Below are positions 12,755 to 24,400 of a stretch of 64,000 nt of DNA, in pieces. Source of the DNA: Steromphala cineraria (taxonomy: Eukaryota; Mollusca; Gastropoda; Trochida; Trochidae); the NCBI GenBank assembly GCA_916613615.1, contig OU744730.1, positions 7,584,406 to 7,648,405 of the forward strand. The letters run 5' to 3'. Position 1 is the stretch's first letter; every line of letters starts with the position of its first letter. The notes under the pieces were generated by a model. That model saw nothing but the letters and a program-made list of their open reading frames with translations, was not told where the DNA came from and ran no database searches. Both the position numbers and the translations under genes were made by a program.

Positions 12755-14627
12755 AGATACAGCATATACCATAACTCTTGATTCTCGTATAGCATATACC
12801 GTAATTCTTGATTCTCTTATAGCATATACCGTAATTCTTGATGCTCTTATAGCATATACCGTAATTCTTGATTCTCTTATAGCATATACCGTAATTCTTG
12901 ATGCTCTTATAGCATATACCGTAATTCTTGATTCTCTTATAGCATATACCGTAATTCTTGATTCTCTTATAGCATATACCGTTATTCTTGATTCTCTTAT
13001 AGCATATACCGTTATTCTTGATTCTCTTATAGCATATACCATAATTCTTGATTCTCTTATATCATATACCATAATTCTTGATTCTCTTATAGCATATACT
13101 GTAATTCTTGATTCTCTTATAGCATATACCGTAATTCTTGATTCCCTTATAGCATATATCGTAATTCTTGATTCTCTTATAGCATATACCGTAATTCTTG
13201 ATTCTCTTATAGCATATACCATAATTCTTGATTCTCTTATAGCATATACCATAATTCTTGATTCTCTTATAGCATATACCATTATTCTTTATTCTCTTAT
13301 AGCATATACCGTTATTCTTGATTCTCGTATAGCATATACCGTAATTCTTGATTCTCTTATAGCATATACCGTAATTCTTGATTCTCTTATAGCATATACC
13401 GTTATTCTTGATTCTCTTATAGCATATACCGTTATTCTTGATTCTCGTATAGCATATACCATAATTCTTGATTCTCTTATATCATATACCATAATTCTTG
13501 ATTCTCTTATAGCATATACTGTAATTCTTGATTCTCTTATAGCATATACCGTAATTCTTGATTCCCTTATAGCATATATCGTAATTCTTGATTCTCTTAT
13601 AGCATATACCGTAATTCTTGATTCTCTTATAGCATATACCATAATTCTTGATTCTCTTATAGCATATACCATAATTCTTGATTCTCTTATAGCATATACC
13701 ATTATTCTTTATTCTCTTATAGCATATACCGTTATTCTTGATTCTCGTATAGCATATACCGTAATTCTTGATTCTCTTATAGCATATACCGTAATTCTTG
13801 ATTCTCTTATAGCATATACCATAATTCTTGATTCTCTTATAGCATATACCATAATTCTTGATTCTCTTATAGCATATACCATTATTCTTTATTCTCTTAT
13901 AGCATATACCGTTATTCTTGATTCTCGTATAGCATATACCGTAATTCTTGATTCTCTTATAGCATATACCGTAATTCTTGATTCTCTTATAGCATATACC
14001 GTTATTCTTTATTCTCGTATAGCATATACCATTATTCTTTATTCTCTTATAGCATATACCGTTATTCTTGATTCTCGTATAGCATATACCATAATTCTTG
14101 ATTCTCTTATATCATATACCATAATTCTTGATTCTCTTATAGCATATACTGTAATTCTTGATTCTCTTATAGCATATACCGTAATTCTTGATTCCCTTAT
14201 AGCATATATCGTAATTCTTGATTCTCTTATAGCATATACCGTAATTCTTGATTCTCTTATAGCATATACCATAATTCTTGATTCTCTTATAGCATATACC
14301 ATAATTCTTGATTCTCTTATAGCATATACCATTATTCTTTATTCTCTTATAGCATATACCGTTATTCTTGATTCTCGTATAGCATATACCATAATTCTTG
14401 ATTCTCTTATATCATATACCATAACTCTTGATTCTCTTATAGCATATACCATAATTCTTGATTCTCTGATAGCATATACCATAATTCTTGATGCTCTGAT
14501 AGCATATACCGTTATTCTTGATTCTCGTATAGCATATACCATAACTCTTGATTCTCTTATAGCATATACCATAATTCTTGATGCTCTGATAGCATATACC
14601 ATAATTCTTGATTCTCTTATATATAGA
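12755..14627. repeat. 30-bp satellite, block 1, with higher-order structure
   Basis: About 62 copies of a 30-bp unit run in register (attcttgattctcttatagc + atataccgta). Variants recur in a fixed order: the text from 13021 is repeated almost exactly 420 bp later (14 monomers), and pieces of it recur again at 14071 and 14371. The unit length is a multiple of three, so the minus strand reads as an endless 10-residue peptide repeat (VYAIRESRIM/T). That is a property of the unit, not evidence of a protein. Confidence 0.95.
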
Positions 14628-15576
14628 TTATTAACCGAGTGTGTTTCCGTATCATTAATATCATATAATAGGAATAAAATTTGTATTATGCGAGCCTTTG
14701 AAAAAAAAGGTTTAAACGAAAATATGATTCCTTCTAAAAATATGTTTGACCTAGATTTCGCAGAGTAATTGCTTTCACAATAAACCAAGGTGAAGGTCAT
14801 ATTGTCGGCGATGTATAGTTGTGAACAGTCCAAAAATATTCCTTCATGAAATAAATTTGTTCACAGTGTTAGAAACGTCTTCTACAATCTATCAACTTTT
14901 TTCAGTCTGATTTCCAATGCACGAGTACACATTGTATTTTTTATAACACAAAATGTGTAAGAACCACTTGTCAACGTCGCTACAACAGGGGAGGTTACTC
15001 TAACTGCATTTTGAAAAGCTGCATTGTCATTGTTGTTACGCCAGTTCAGTTACGGTATCCTTAGACCAAACGCCGACTATTTGTGAAGGTGAGGTTGTTG
15101 AGTTTGTTACTACGCTCCTGGATAATCTGTACTATCACTAGAATATGATTTGTTTTTGCTGATAAGTTGGTAACCGACACGGTCAAAGCGATCTAGGTCT
15201 ATGTTATTCACCAAAATTGAAGCACATATTTTTTCGATAGCCGATAATGTTAGCTCCATATCGTTATATTTCTTAAACGCACAATGAAATCACTTGAAAT
15301 GTTTGGATAACCAATTAACTGCTAAAATACGAATGCGTGATAAGTTTACCCTGACGGATTTTGTTTACGATATTTCATTCGATAAAAAATACAAAACCTG
15401 AAAACTCCCGAGACGTTATCAATGGTTAGAGACCGGTTTAGGACTCGCATGAAATGCATGGAGTTTTGAGAAAATAGTTCGGGTTTTGACCTAATTTGCA
15501 TCTTTATCAGATTTTGAGCAAATCGGATACCAAGTTTATCCGATAGCTTTATTGCATCGATAACACCCTCCATTAT
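14628..15576. other. Unique island between two satellite blocks
   Basis: About 950 bp of non-repetitive, more GC-balanced sequence interrupts the 30-bp satellite. A 75-codon open frame on the minus strand (15346-15573) starts with a real ATG and resembles no family I know. I found no clear terminal repeats or target duplication. The island may be an insertion into the satellite, or the original sequence with satellite spread on both sides. Confidence 0.5.
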
Positions 15577-16612
15577 ATGATAATTATTGATTCCCTTATA
15601 GCATATACCATAATTCTTGATTCTCTTATAGCATATACCGTAATTCTTGATTCTCTTATAGCATATACCGTAATTCTTGATTCTCTTATAGCATATACCG
15701 AAATTCTTGATTTTCTTATAGCATATACCGTAATTCTTGATTCTCTTATAGCATATACCGTAATTCTTGATTCTCTTATAGCATATACCGAAATTCTTGA
15801 TTCTCTTATAGCATATACCATAATTCTTGATTCCCTTATAGCATATACCATAACTCTTGATTCTCTTATAGCATATACAATAATTCTTGATTCTCTTATA
15901 GCATATACCATAACTCTTGATTCTCTTATAGCATATACAATAATTCTTGATTCTCTTATAGCATATACCGTAATTCTTGATTCTCTTATAGCATATACCG
16001 AAATTCTTGATTCTCTTATAGCATATACCATAATTCTTGATTCTCTTATAGCATATACCATAACTCTTGATTCTCTTATAGCATATACCATAATTCTTGA
16101 TTCTCTTATAGCATATACCGTAATTCTTGATTCTCTTATAGCATATACCATAATTCTTGATTCTCTTATAGCATATACCATAATTCTTGATTCTCTTATA
16201 GCATATACCATAATTCTTGATTCTCTTATAGCATATACCGTAATTCTTGATTCTCTTATAGCATATACCGTAATTCTTGATTCTCTTATAGCATATACCG
16301 AAATTCTTGATTTTCTTATAGCATATACCGTAATTCTTGATTCTCTTATAGCATATACCATAATTCTTGATTCTCTTATAGCATATACCGAAATTCTTGA
16401 TTTTCTTATAGCATATACCGTAATTCTTGATTCTCTTATAGCATATACCGTAATTCTTGATTCTCTTATAGCATACAGCAAAATTCTTGATTCCCTTATA
16501 TCATATGCCATGATTCTTGGTTCCTTTAAAGCATATATCATGATTCTTGATTTTCTTATAGCATACTTTCTCTTATATCATATACAATAATTCTTTATTC
16601 TCTTTTAGCAGG
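15577..16612. repeat. 30-bp satellite, block 2
   Basis: About 34 copies of the same 30-bp unit as block 1, in the same orientation, become irregular after 16470. Both strands stay open across nearly the whole block: about 322 codons on minus and 337 on plus. This follows from a stop-free 30-bp unit that preserves frame. A local duplication is visible: the text at 15841-15900 is repeated at 15901-15960. Confidence 0.95.
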
Positions 16613-18180
16613 ATAGGACAGGTCATTTGTTGTCATACAGAAATAATTTTTCTAGGGAATTTCTTATATTGTTAAGTGTGCTAAATTTGTGGGTAGGGTT
16701 GATTGATGTCTATTCTCTTTTGCTGTTGTTTGGGGGGGGGGTGTAATTCATTATATTCTATTAATTCATTATTTCATATTTTAGTAGAGTCTATGAAGAG
16801 TAGAAACACTTGTATTTCTATTCAGTTCTCTGAATCAGCATTTGTGCAAAGAACATACAATTTCAGTTTAAAAATGTATTATGTTTGTGCCTGCTTCCAA
16901 TGTTTATCAGCAGTTTTCTTAACATGACTCTCAAGGATAATTAACCATAATTGGTTAATTACCAATCGCATGTACATCAAGCCCTAATTTGTTTACCTAC
17001 TTTAAAAACCAATCCCTTAACACAACATCAGACATACTTTCTACTTTGCTTGGACATGTAAACCAAGACAAATGTTTCTTAATTGCGTTGTCATGGATAC
17101 AATTAATCCTGTCTGGTTTAGGAGTGGTCAGACATGGCTGTAGGGATCACTGACCACTAATAGCCTGAGGGGACAGTCATTGTTACTGGTCAAGGCTGAA
17201 ACCAATAGCGGTCATTCGGGGGTCAAGGGTACTTTTGGGGAATCATCCTTTTACGGATTTCATGTGCAAGCAGTAAGATATCTCTCTTATGTTTTTCTGT
17301 ACCTGTGAACCTCTGTTAAATTTTTAAATAAATTTTTTAAATTTTAATTAGATTTCTTATGGCAAAGTGAGTGTGATACTTAAAAAATTATTTCCAGCCT
17401 TATCTTATCAAATATTTTCATATAGTCAATCATATTTGAGAACAAATTAATTTATATTACTCAGGAAATAAACTGTTGGCTCTAAAAATGTGTTTGAGAT
17501 TAAAGACCTCTCCATATAATAAAGTTTTTGGTCAAAATGAATTGAAAAATATGTTTAAACAGCCTTAGACCTTGTTTTAAAGAAAAGCTAAAGGAACCAA
17601 CTTGCCTACCTTAGGTAGAAAATGTCTTTCTTTTTTCTAAATGTCATAATTACCATTTTAATCATTTTATTTCTTCCCTTTTTTTAGTATCATAAAGTTC
17701 AATTCAGCCCAAACTATTGCTAAATCCTATAAATATTGTGTAAGGAACAACTTTCAGTGTTGCAGTATTAAGTAATACATTGTACATCAGTCTATGTTTG
17801 GTAATGATGGATTTTCCAAATTTCGTCTCACATATTGGAATTGTAAACAAGTCATCAATAGTAATATTCAGTATCAGTTTGTGTAAATGTTTTATCTGAA
17901 CACCTGCACTAACCCAGATACCTGGAGACCACAATACTATCAGCTAGTACTACTGAACAATACTTCCTACGAGAGCTGTTCAGTGATCAATATTCCAACA
18001 TTCCTTGCATTGCTGTGTGTGTCATGTGGTAGCAATATATCGGTAGTCTCATGTATTGAACAAATGCACCCAACAGGTCATTAAGGGCAAACTTCAAAAT
18101 GCTGTATTGTACTAATTGGTTTATTTTAGAGAAAGTGTTGTAGTTTTTTTTATAAAAAGAATTTCCTTCTGTATAAAAGA
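16613..18180. other. Gene-free region between satellites
   Basis: No supported gene. There is a G9 run near 16733-16741. The stretch 17030-17240 is less AT-rich and non-repetitive and could be regulatory, but nothing specific supports that. Confidence 0.4.
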
Positions 18181-21100
18181 GTCTTCTCTTTTCTAGTCTT
18201 CTCTTCTCTAGTCTTCTCTTCTCTTTTCTAGTTATCTCTTCTTTTCTCGTGTCTTCTCTAGTCTTCTCTTCTCTTTTCTTCTCTAGTCTTCTCTTTTCTT
18301 CTTTAGTCTTCTCTTCTCTAGTCTTCTCTTCCCTTCTCGTGTCTTATCTTCTCTAGTCTTCTCTTCCCTTCTCTAGTCTTCTCTAGTCTTCTCTTCTCTA
18401 GTCTTCTCTTCCCTTCTCGTGTCTTCTCTAGTCTTCTCTTCTCTAGTCTTCTCTTCCCTTCTCGTGTCTTCTCTTAGTCTTTTCTTCTCTTCTCTTTTCT
18501 AGTTATCTCTTCTTTTCTCGTGTCTTCTCTAGTCTTCTCTTCTCTTTTCTTCTCTAGTCTTCTCTTCTCTAGTCTTCTCTTCCCTTCGCTAGTCTTATCT
18601 TCTCTAGTCTTCTCTTCCCTTCTCGTGTCTTCTCTAGTCTTCTCTTCTCTTTTCTTCTCTAGTCTTTTCTTCTCTAGTCTTCTCTTCTCTAGTCTTCTCT
18701 TCCCTTCTCGTGTCTTATCTTCTCTAGTCTTCTCTTCCCTTCTCGTGTCTTCTCTAGTCTTATCTTCTCTAGTCTTCTCTTCCCTTCTCGTGTCTTCTCT
18801 AGTCTTATCTTCCCTTCTCGTGTCTTATCTTCTCTAGTCTTCTCTTCCCTTCTCGTGTCTTCTCTAGTCTTCTCTTGTCTAGTCTTCTCTTCCCTTCTCG
18901 TGTCTTCTCTAGTCTTCTCTTCCCTTCTCGTGTCTTATCTTCTCTAGTCTTCTCTTCCCTTCCCGTGTCTTCTCTAGTCTTATCTTCTCTAGTCTTCTCT
19001 TCCCTTCTCGTGTCTTCTCTAGTCTTATCTTCTCTAGTCTTCTCTTCCCTTCTCGTGTCTTCTCTAGTCTTCTCTTCCCTTCTCGTGTCTTATCTTCTCT
19101 AGTCTTCTCTTCCCTTCTCGTGTCTTCTCTAGTCTTCTCTTCTCTAGTCTTCTCTTCCCTTCTCGTGTCTTCTCTAGTCTTCTCTTCCCTTCTCGTGTCT
19201 TCTCTAGTCTTATCTTCCCTTCCCGTGTCTTATCTTCTCTAGTCTTCTCTTCCCTTCTCGTGTCTTCTCTAGTCTTCTCTTCTCTAGTCTTCTCTTCCCT
19301 TCTCGTGTCTTCTCTTAGTCTTCTCTTCTCTAGTCTTCTCTAGTCTTATCTTCCCTTCTCGTGTCTTATCTTCTCTAGTCTTCTCTTCCCTTCTCGTGTC
19401 TTCTCTAGTCTTCTCTTCTCTAGTCTTCTCTTCCCTTCTCGTGTCTTCTCTAGTCTTCTCTTCCCTTCTCGTGTCTTCTCTAGTCTTATCTTCCCTTCCC
19501 GTGTCTTATCTTCTCTAGTCTTCTCTTCCCTTCTCGTGTCTTCTCTAGTCTTCTCTTCTCTAGTCTTCTCTTCCCTTCTCGTGTCTTCTCTAGTCTTCTC
19601 TTCTCTAGTCTTCTCTTCCCTTCTCGTGTCTTCTCTTAGTCTTTTCTTCTCTTCTCTTCTCTAGTCTTCTCGTGTCTTCTCTAGTCTTATCTTCTCTTCC
19701 CTTCTCGTGTCTTCTCTAGTCTTATCTTCTCTAGTCTTCTCTTCCCTTCTCGTGTCTTCTCTAGTCTTATCTTCTCTTCCCTTCTCCAGTCATCTCTTCC
19801 CTTCTCTAGTCTTCTCTTCTCTTCTCTTGTCTAGTCTTCTGTTCTCTTGTCTAGTCTTCTCTTCCCTTCTCGTGTCTTCTCTAGTCTTCTCTTCTCTAGT
19901 CTTCTCTTCCCTTCTCGTGTCTTCTCTAGTCTTCTCTTCCCTTCTCGTGTCTTATCTTCTCTAGTCTTCTCTTCCCTTCTCGTGTCTTCTCTAGTCTTCT
20001 CTTCTCTAGTCTTCTCTTCCCTTCTCGTGTCTTTTCTAGTCTTCTCTTCTCTAGTCTTCTCTTCCCTTCTCGTGTCTTCTCTTAGTCTTTTCTTCTCTTC
20101 TCTTCTCTAGTCTTCTCGTGTCTTCTCTAGTCTTATCTTCTCTTCCCTTCTCGTGTCTTCTCTAGTCTTATCTTCTCTAGTCTTATCTTCTCTAGTCTTA
20201 TCTTCTCTTCCCTTCTCGTGTCTTCTCTAGTCTTATCTTCTCTTCCGTTCTCCAGTCATCTCTTCCCTTCTCTAGTCTTCTCTTCTCTTCTCTTGTCTAG
20301 TCTTCTGTTCTCTTGTCTAGTCTTCTCTTCCCTTCTCGTGTCTTCTCTTAGTCTTTTCTTCTCTTCTCTTTTCTAGTTATCTCTTCTTTTCTCCTGTCTT
20401 CTCTAGTCTTCTCTTCTCTTTTCTTCTCTAGTCTTCTCTTCTCTAGTCTTCTCTTCCCTTCTCTAGTCTTATCTTTTCTAGTCTTCTCTTCCCTTCTCGT
20501 GTCTTCTCTAGTCTTCTCTTCTCTTTTCTTCTCTAGTCTTTTCTTCTCTAGTCTTCTCTTCTCTAGTCTTCTCTTCCCTTCTCGTGTCTTATCTTCTCTA
20601 GTCTTCTCTTCCCTTCTCGTGTCTTCTCTAGTCTTATCTTCCCTTCTCGTGTCTTATCTTCTCTAGTCTTCTCTTCCCTTCTCGTGTCTTCTCTAGTCTT
20701 CTCTTGTCTAGTCTTCTCTTCCCTTCTCGTGTCTTCTCTAGTCTTCTCTTCCCTTCTCGTGTCTTCTCTAGTCTTCTCTTCCCTTCTCGTGTCTTATCTT
20801 CTCTAGTCTTCTCTTCCCTTCTCGTGTCTTCTCTAGTCTTCTCTTGTCTAGTCTTCTCTTCCCTTCTCGTGTCTTCTCTAGTCTTCTCTTCCCTTCTCGT
20901 GTCTTCTCTAGTCTTATCTTCTCTAGTCTTCTCTTCCATTCTCGTGTCTTCTCTAGTCTTATCTTCTCTAGTCTTCTCTTCCCTTCTCGTGTCTTCTCTA
21001 GTCTTCTCTTCCCTTCTCGTGTCTTATCTTCTCTAGTCTTCTCTTCCCTTCCCGTGTCTTCTCTAGTCTTATCTTCCCTTCTCGTGTCTTATCTTCCCTT

Positions 21101-22028
21101 CTCGTGTCTTCTCTAGTCTTCTCTTGTCTAGTCTTCTCTTCCCTTCTCGTGTCTTCTCTAGTCTTCTCTTCCCTTCTCGTGTCTTATCTTCTCTAGTCTT
21201 CTCTTCCCTTCCCGTGTCTTCTCTAGTCTTATCTTCCCTTCTCGTGTCTTATCTTCCCTTCTCGTGTCTTCTCTAGTCTTCTCTTGTCTAGTCTTCTCTT
21301 CCCTTCTCGTGTCTTCTCTAGTCTTCTCTTCCCTTCTCGTGTCTTATCTTCTCTAGTCTTCTCTTCCCTTCCCGTGTCTTCTCTAGTCTTATCTTCCCTT
21401 CTCGTGTCTTATCTTCCCTTCTCGTGTCTTCTCTAGTCTTCTCTTGTCTAGTCTTCTCTTCCCTTCTCGTGTCTTCTCTAGTCTTCTCTTCCCTTCTCTA
21501 GTCTTCTCTTCTCTAGTCTTCTCTTCCCTTCTCGTGTCTTCTCTAGTCTTCTCTTCTCTAGTCTTCTCTTCCCTTCTCGTGTCTTCTCTAGTCTTCTCTT
21601 CCCTTCTCGTGTCTTCTCTTAGTCTTTTCTTCTCTTCTCTTCTTTAGTCTTCTCGTGTCTTCTCTAGTCTTATCTTCTCTTCCCTTCTCCAGTCATCTCT
21701 TCCCTTCTCGTGTCTTCTCTAGTCTTATCTTCTCTAGTCTTCTCTTCCCTTCTCGTGTCTTCTCTAGTCTTATCTTCTCTTCCCTTCTCCAGTCATCTCT
21801 TCCCTTCTCTAGTCTTCTCTTCTCTTCTCTTGTCTAGTCTTCTGTTCTCTTGTCTAGTCTTCTCTTCCCTTCTTGTGTCTTCTCTAGTCTTCTCTTGTCT
21901 AGTCTTCTCTTCCCTTCTTGTGTCTTCTCTAGTCTTCTCTTGTCTAGTCTTCTCTTCTCTTCTCGTGTCTTCTCTAGTCTTCTCTTGTCTAGTTATCTCT
22001 TCCCTTCTCGTGTCTTCTCTTCTCTTAT
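18181..22028 (+). repeat. Polypyrimidine TCTTC-type satellite, 3.85 kb
   Basis: The plus strand is almost purely C and T, built from short words (tcttctct, tctagtct, cccttctcgtgtct, tatct). Larger units recur. For example the block starting ctctagtcttctcttgtcta appears at 21111, 21271 and 21431, a 160-bp period. Open frames made of SSLLFPSRVF or RREEKTRED words come from the repeat. The 3' edge lies about 550 bp upstream of the LRR gene start. Confidence 0.95.
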
Positions 22029-22185
22029 CAAGACAAAGATATACATTGACTGTTAAACTTCAAGCTGTTAGTAAGCAGAAATATCCAAATTGCAGCTTTA
22101 CAATAGATTTGGTAGGCATGAGTTTTATATTTTATACATCGATTTTTTTAAAGTATTGAGAGTTATCTGCCTAATGCATAACAGA

Positions 22186-22257
22186 TGCCGCCGCTAATAG
22201 CTGAAATATTGCCCAAGCGGCGTTAAGCATAAAGTCACTAACTCACTCACTCATAAC
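22186..22257 (+). mobile_element. 3' fragment of a dispersed ACTCACTCA-tailed element
   Basis: The fragment reads 'gccgctaatagctgaaata', then 'gcccaagcggcgttaag', then actcactcactca. An opposite-strand relative lies in a cadherin intron at 55463-55532 and a bare gagtgagtgagtgag tail at 45741. Fragments of this kind are common in gastropod genomic sequence (recollection, not searched). Confidence 0.55.
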
Positions 22258-22576
22258 AGATATGATGGCATCTATGTTAGGTCAGCTTGAATATTAGAAT
22301 TTTGTTAATATATTTGATCCATCTTTGTGCTTTCTACACAATAGTGGCTGTAATAAAGATAATAACAAAAATATTACGGATTAAAGAAATTTGAACAGAT
22401 AAAAAGGTATCATAATATAATTTAAGGAAAAAATATGTGCCAATATGCGTTAGAAAGTGTATCAAAGTAAAATATGAAATATTATACAAACAAATATTCT
22501 TGTGATGGCTTTTTTAAACATCCTTAACATCATTCTTAATGATATCTTTAATATTTTTCAGAAGCTGAAATCAACA

Positions 22577-24400
22577 ATGACAAGGTCTTGTTCAGGATTA
22601 CTTCTGACCTTGACCTTGGTCATTATGACCCTGGGGAGGTCAAAGTCAGAAGAGGATTGTCCCAGGAAGTGTCAATGTGAAGACCAAAAGGCTGTGTGTG
22701 CCGGTGTAAGTCTCCCGACCGTCCTCTCATCATTGAGTCCAAACTTCACCTCACTAGCAATATCTTCATCTAGCAATCTGAGAACTCTCCGTCCCAGTGA
22801 CTTCACAAATGCAGAGAACAATATCCACCTCCGAGATCTATCTATCACCAACTGCTTGGTTCAGGATATCCAAGACGACACCTTCCAGACTCTCAAAGAT
22901 CTCGAGGAGCTGGACCTCAGCTTCAACAACATTGGATCCATCAGAAAGGGCGCCTTCAATGGCCTCAACAACCTCAGAGTCTTGAGTCTAAGGCACAACA
23001 ATGTTGCCAACGTGGCTAGTGTCCTGCAGTCCCTGTTCAAGCTTGAGAGCTTGGATCTTAGTTACAACTCCCTGGAGGACCTTCATACTGGATCCTTTCG
23101 GTCTCAGTCACAACTCGGAACCCTCAGACTTGACGGCAATCGGCTTGAGAACCTTCATGGCTATGCCTTCCAAGGACTTCAGAACCTTCGGCATCTCAGC
23201 TTGAGGTCATGTTTGCTCTCAGAGATTGCCAGTGACATGTTTAGTATTGTTCGAAGCATACAGACCCTTGATGTGGGGCAAAACCAGATTCAAGAGTTGC
23301 CCACTTCAGAGGAGTTTCGAAACTTGCCGTCTTTGCGGCATCTTGTTCTGGATAATAATCAGATTTCAAACCTGAAGAACTCTCAGTTCTCTGGGATAAC
23401 TCTGGACAGATTGATTCTATCTGGGAATCAGATTAAGCATATCTCTCCAGACACTTTTAAATACTTCAACACAAGAGTGATGGATCTTTCGTATAATCAG
23501 CTGAGTCAAATTGAAGTTGACTTTCTTCGTCCGACGGCTCCCCAGCTTGAACATCTGAACGTTGCAGGAAATCCTCTTCATCTTCTGCCCAAATCAGCGT
23601 TTAATGGACTCTACAGACTAGAGATCCTGAACATCTCAAACTGTCAGCTTGATAGGCTTGACAAGCAACAGTTCGAGAATCTTCAAAATCTTAATGAGTT
23701 GGATGTCACTCGTAACAGACTTACCTACATACCAAGTGAAGTGTTGAACTCATTAGACAAAAAAATATCCTTGCACCTGCACGAAAATTCCTGGAACTGT
23801 GATTGTAACATAAAACCATTAAAACTCTGGCTAGAGGGTATCAGCGTGGACACAGAGTCTTGTGTGAAGGATAAAGTGTACAAGGATATATGTGCCACTG
23901 AGAAATGTTACACGCCTTCTCCATTAACCAATGTTCAGATCACCATGCTGGAACCATCAGACATCAGTAAGTGTAACCCCGATGGGTCAAAGTCGGGTCA
24001 ACTACCTACCAATACCCAGGCAGCCATTGTGACAGTGTGTGTAGTTGTTGCAATATTTTTCATAATCATTGCAGTTTTGCTATGGCGGCGAGGTAAGACG
24101 AGGGATGAGTTGAGAAAACAGTGTATCCGCTCGCAATCCTCCGAACCGGTGAGCAGCCATCAAGATATGCTGGAACGTAAAGTTCCTGTTTTTGATTCTG
24201 TCTCCCTAACAGAATCTGACCACAACTATGTGTTTAGGAAATACTTCCAGACAATGCCCTCCAACCCCGAACTATTCCGCGAGACGACTTCGCTGAGTCA
24301 ACATCTGTCAGCAGGGGGCGCTGATAGCGTTTATTCCTCCATGCCCTCGCTAAGCAGCGGAGGTTCTGGCAACAATATAGGCATGGAGTCGACCGTGTAG
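22577..24400 (+). CDS. LRR single-pass transmembrane protein with PDZ-ligand tail
   Basis: This 607-residue type I membrane protein probably acts in cell-surface recognition or adhesion; its ligand is unknown. Residues 1-24 form a signal peptide, followed by a cysteine-rich LRR N-cap (CPRKCQC, about 28-42). About 13-14 leucine-rich repeats of the LxxLxLSxNxL type span roughly 58-400. The C-cap (WNCDC ... C ... C) covers 403-450, and a transmembrane helix lies at 482-503. The cytoplasmic tail is 104 residues and ends ESTV, a class I PDZ-binding motif. I chose the ATG at 22577 because an acceptor (ttaatatttttcag) ends at 22561 and the signal peptide begins there. An in-frame ATG at 22505 lies in the presumed intron. 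The whole coding region sits in one exon, with a 5' UTR exon expected upstream. It has no Ig or FN3 domain, so it is not a kekkon or LRRTM/SALM orthologue by architecture. Confidence 0.9.
   Translation: MTRSCSGLLLTLTLVIMTLGRSKSEEDCPRKCQCEDQKAVCAGVSLPTVLSSLSPNFTSLAISSSSNLRTLRPSDFTNAENNIHLRDLSITNCLVQDIQDDTFQTLKDLEELDLSFNNIGSIRKGAFNGLNNLRVLSLRHNNVANVASVLQSLFKLESLDLSYNSLEDLHTGSFRSQSQLGTLRLDGNRLENLHGYAFQGLQNLRHLSLRSCLLSEIASDMFSIVRSIQTLDVGQNQIQELPTSEEFRNLPSLRHLVLDNNQISNLKNSQFSGITLDRLILSGNQIKHISPDTFKYFNTRVMDLSYNQLSQIEVDFLRPTAPQLEHLNVAGNPLHLLPKSAFNGLYRLEILNISNCQLDRLDKQQFENLQNLNELDVTRNRLTYIPSEVLNSLDKKISLHLHENSWNCDCNIKPLKLWLEGISVDTESCVKDKVYKDICATEKCYTPSPLTNVQITMLEPSDISKCNPDGSKSGQLPTNTQAAIVTVCVVVAIFFIIIAVLLWRRGKTRDELRKQCIRSQSSEPVSSHQDMLERKVPVFDSVSLTESDHNYVFRKYFQTMPSNPELFRETTSLSQHLSAGGADSVYSSMPSLSSGGSGNNIGMESTV

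Noticed and set aside
15573..16590. Open frames of 322 (minus) and 337 (plus) codons built of VYAIRESRI or LDSLIAYT repeats
   Set aside because: They arise because a 30-bp stop-free satellite keeps frame on both strands; no signal peptide, splice context or non-repeat domain supports a protein.
12755..16612. CRISPR array
   Set aside because: The 30-bp units are contiguous with no unique spacers, there are no cas genes, and the DNA is clearly eukaryotic.
18520..22056. Many serine/leucine/phenylalanine-rich plus-strand frames and RREEKTRED minus-strand frames
   Set aside because: Direct translation of the TCTTC-type satellite; starts and ends are arbitrary.
22505..22576. Upstream in-frame ATG as the start of the LRR protein
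   Set aside because: A strong acceptor (ttaatatttttcag) lies between it and the signal peptide, and starting at 22577 puts a classical signal peptide at the N-terminus.
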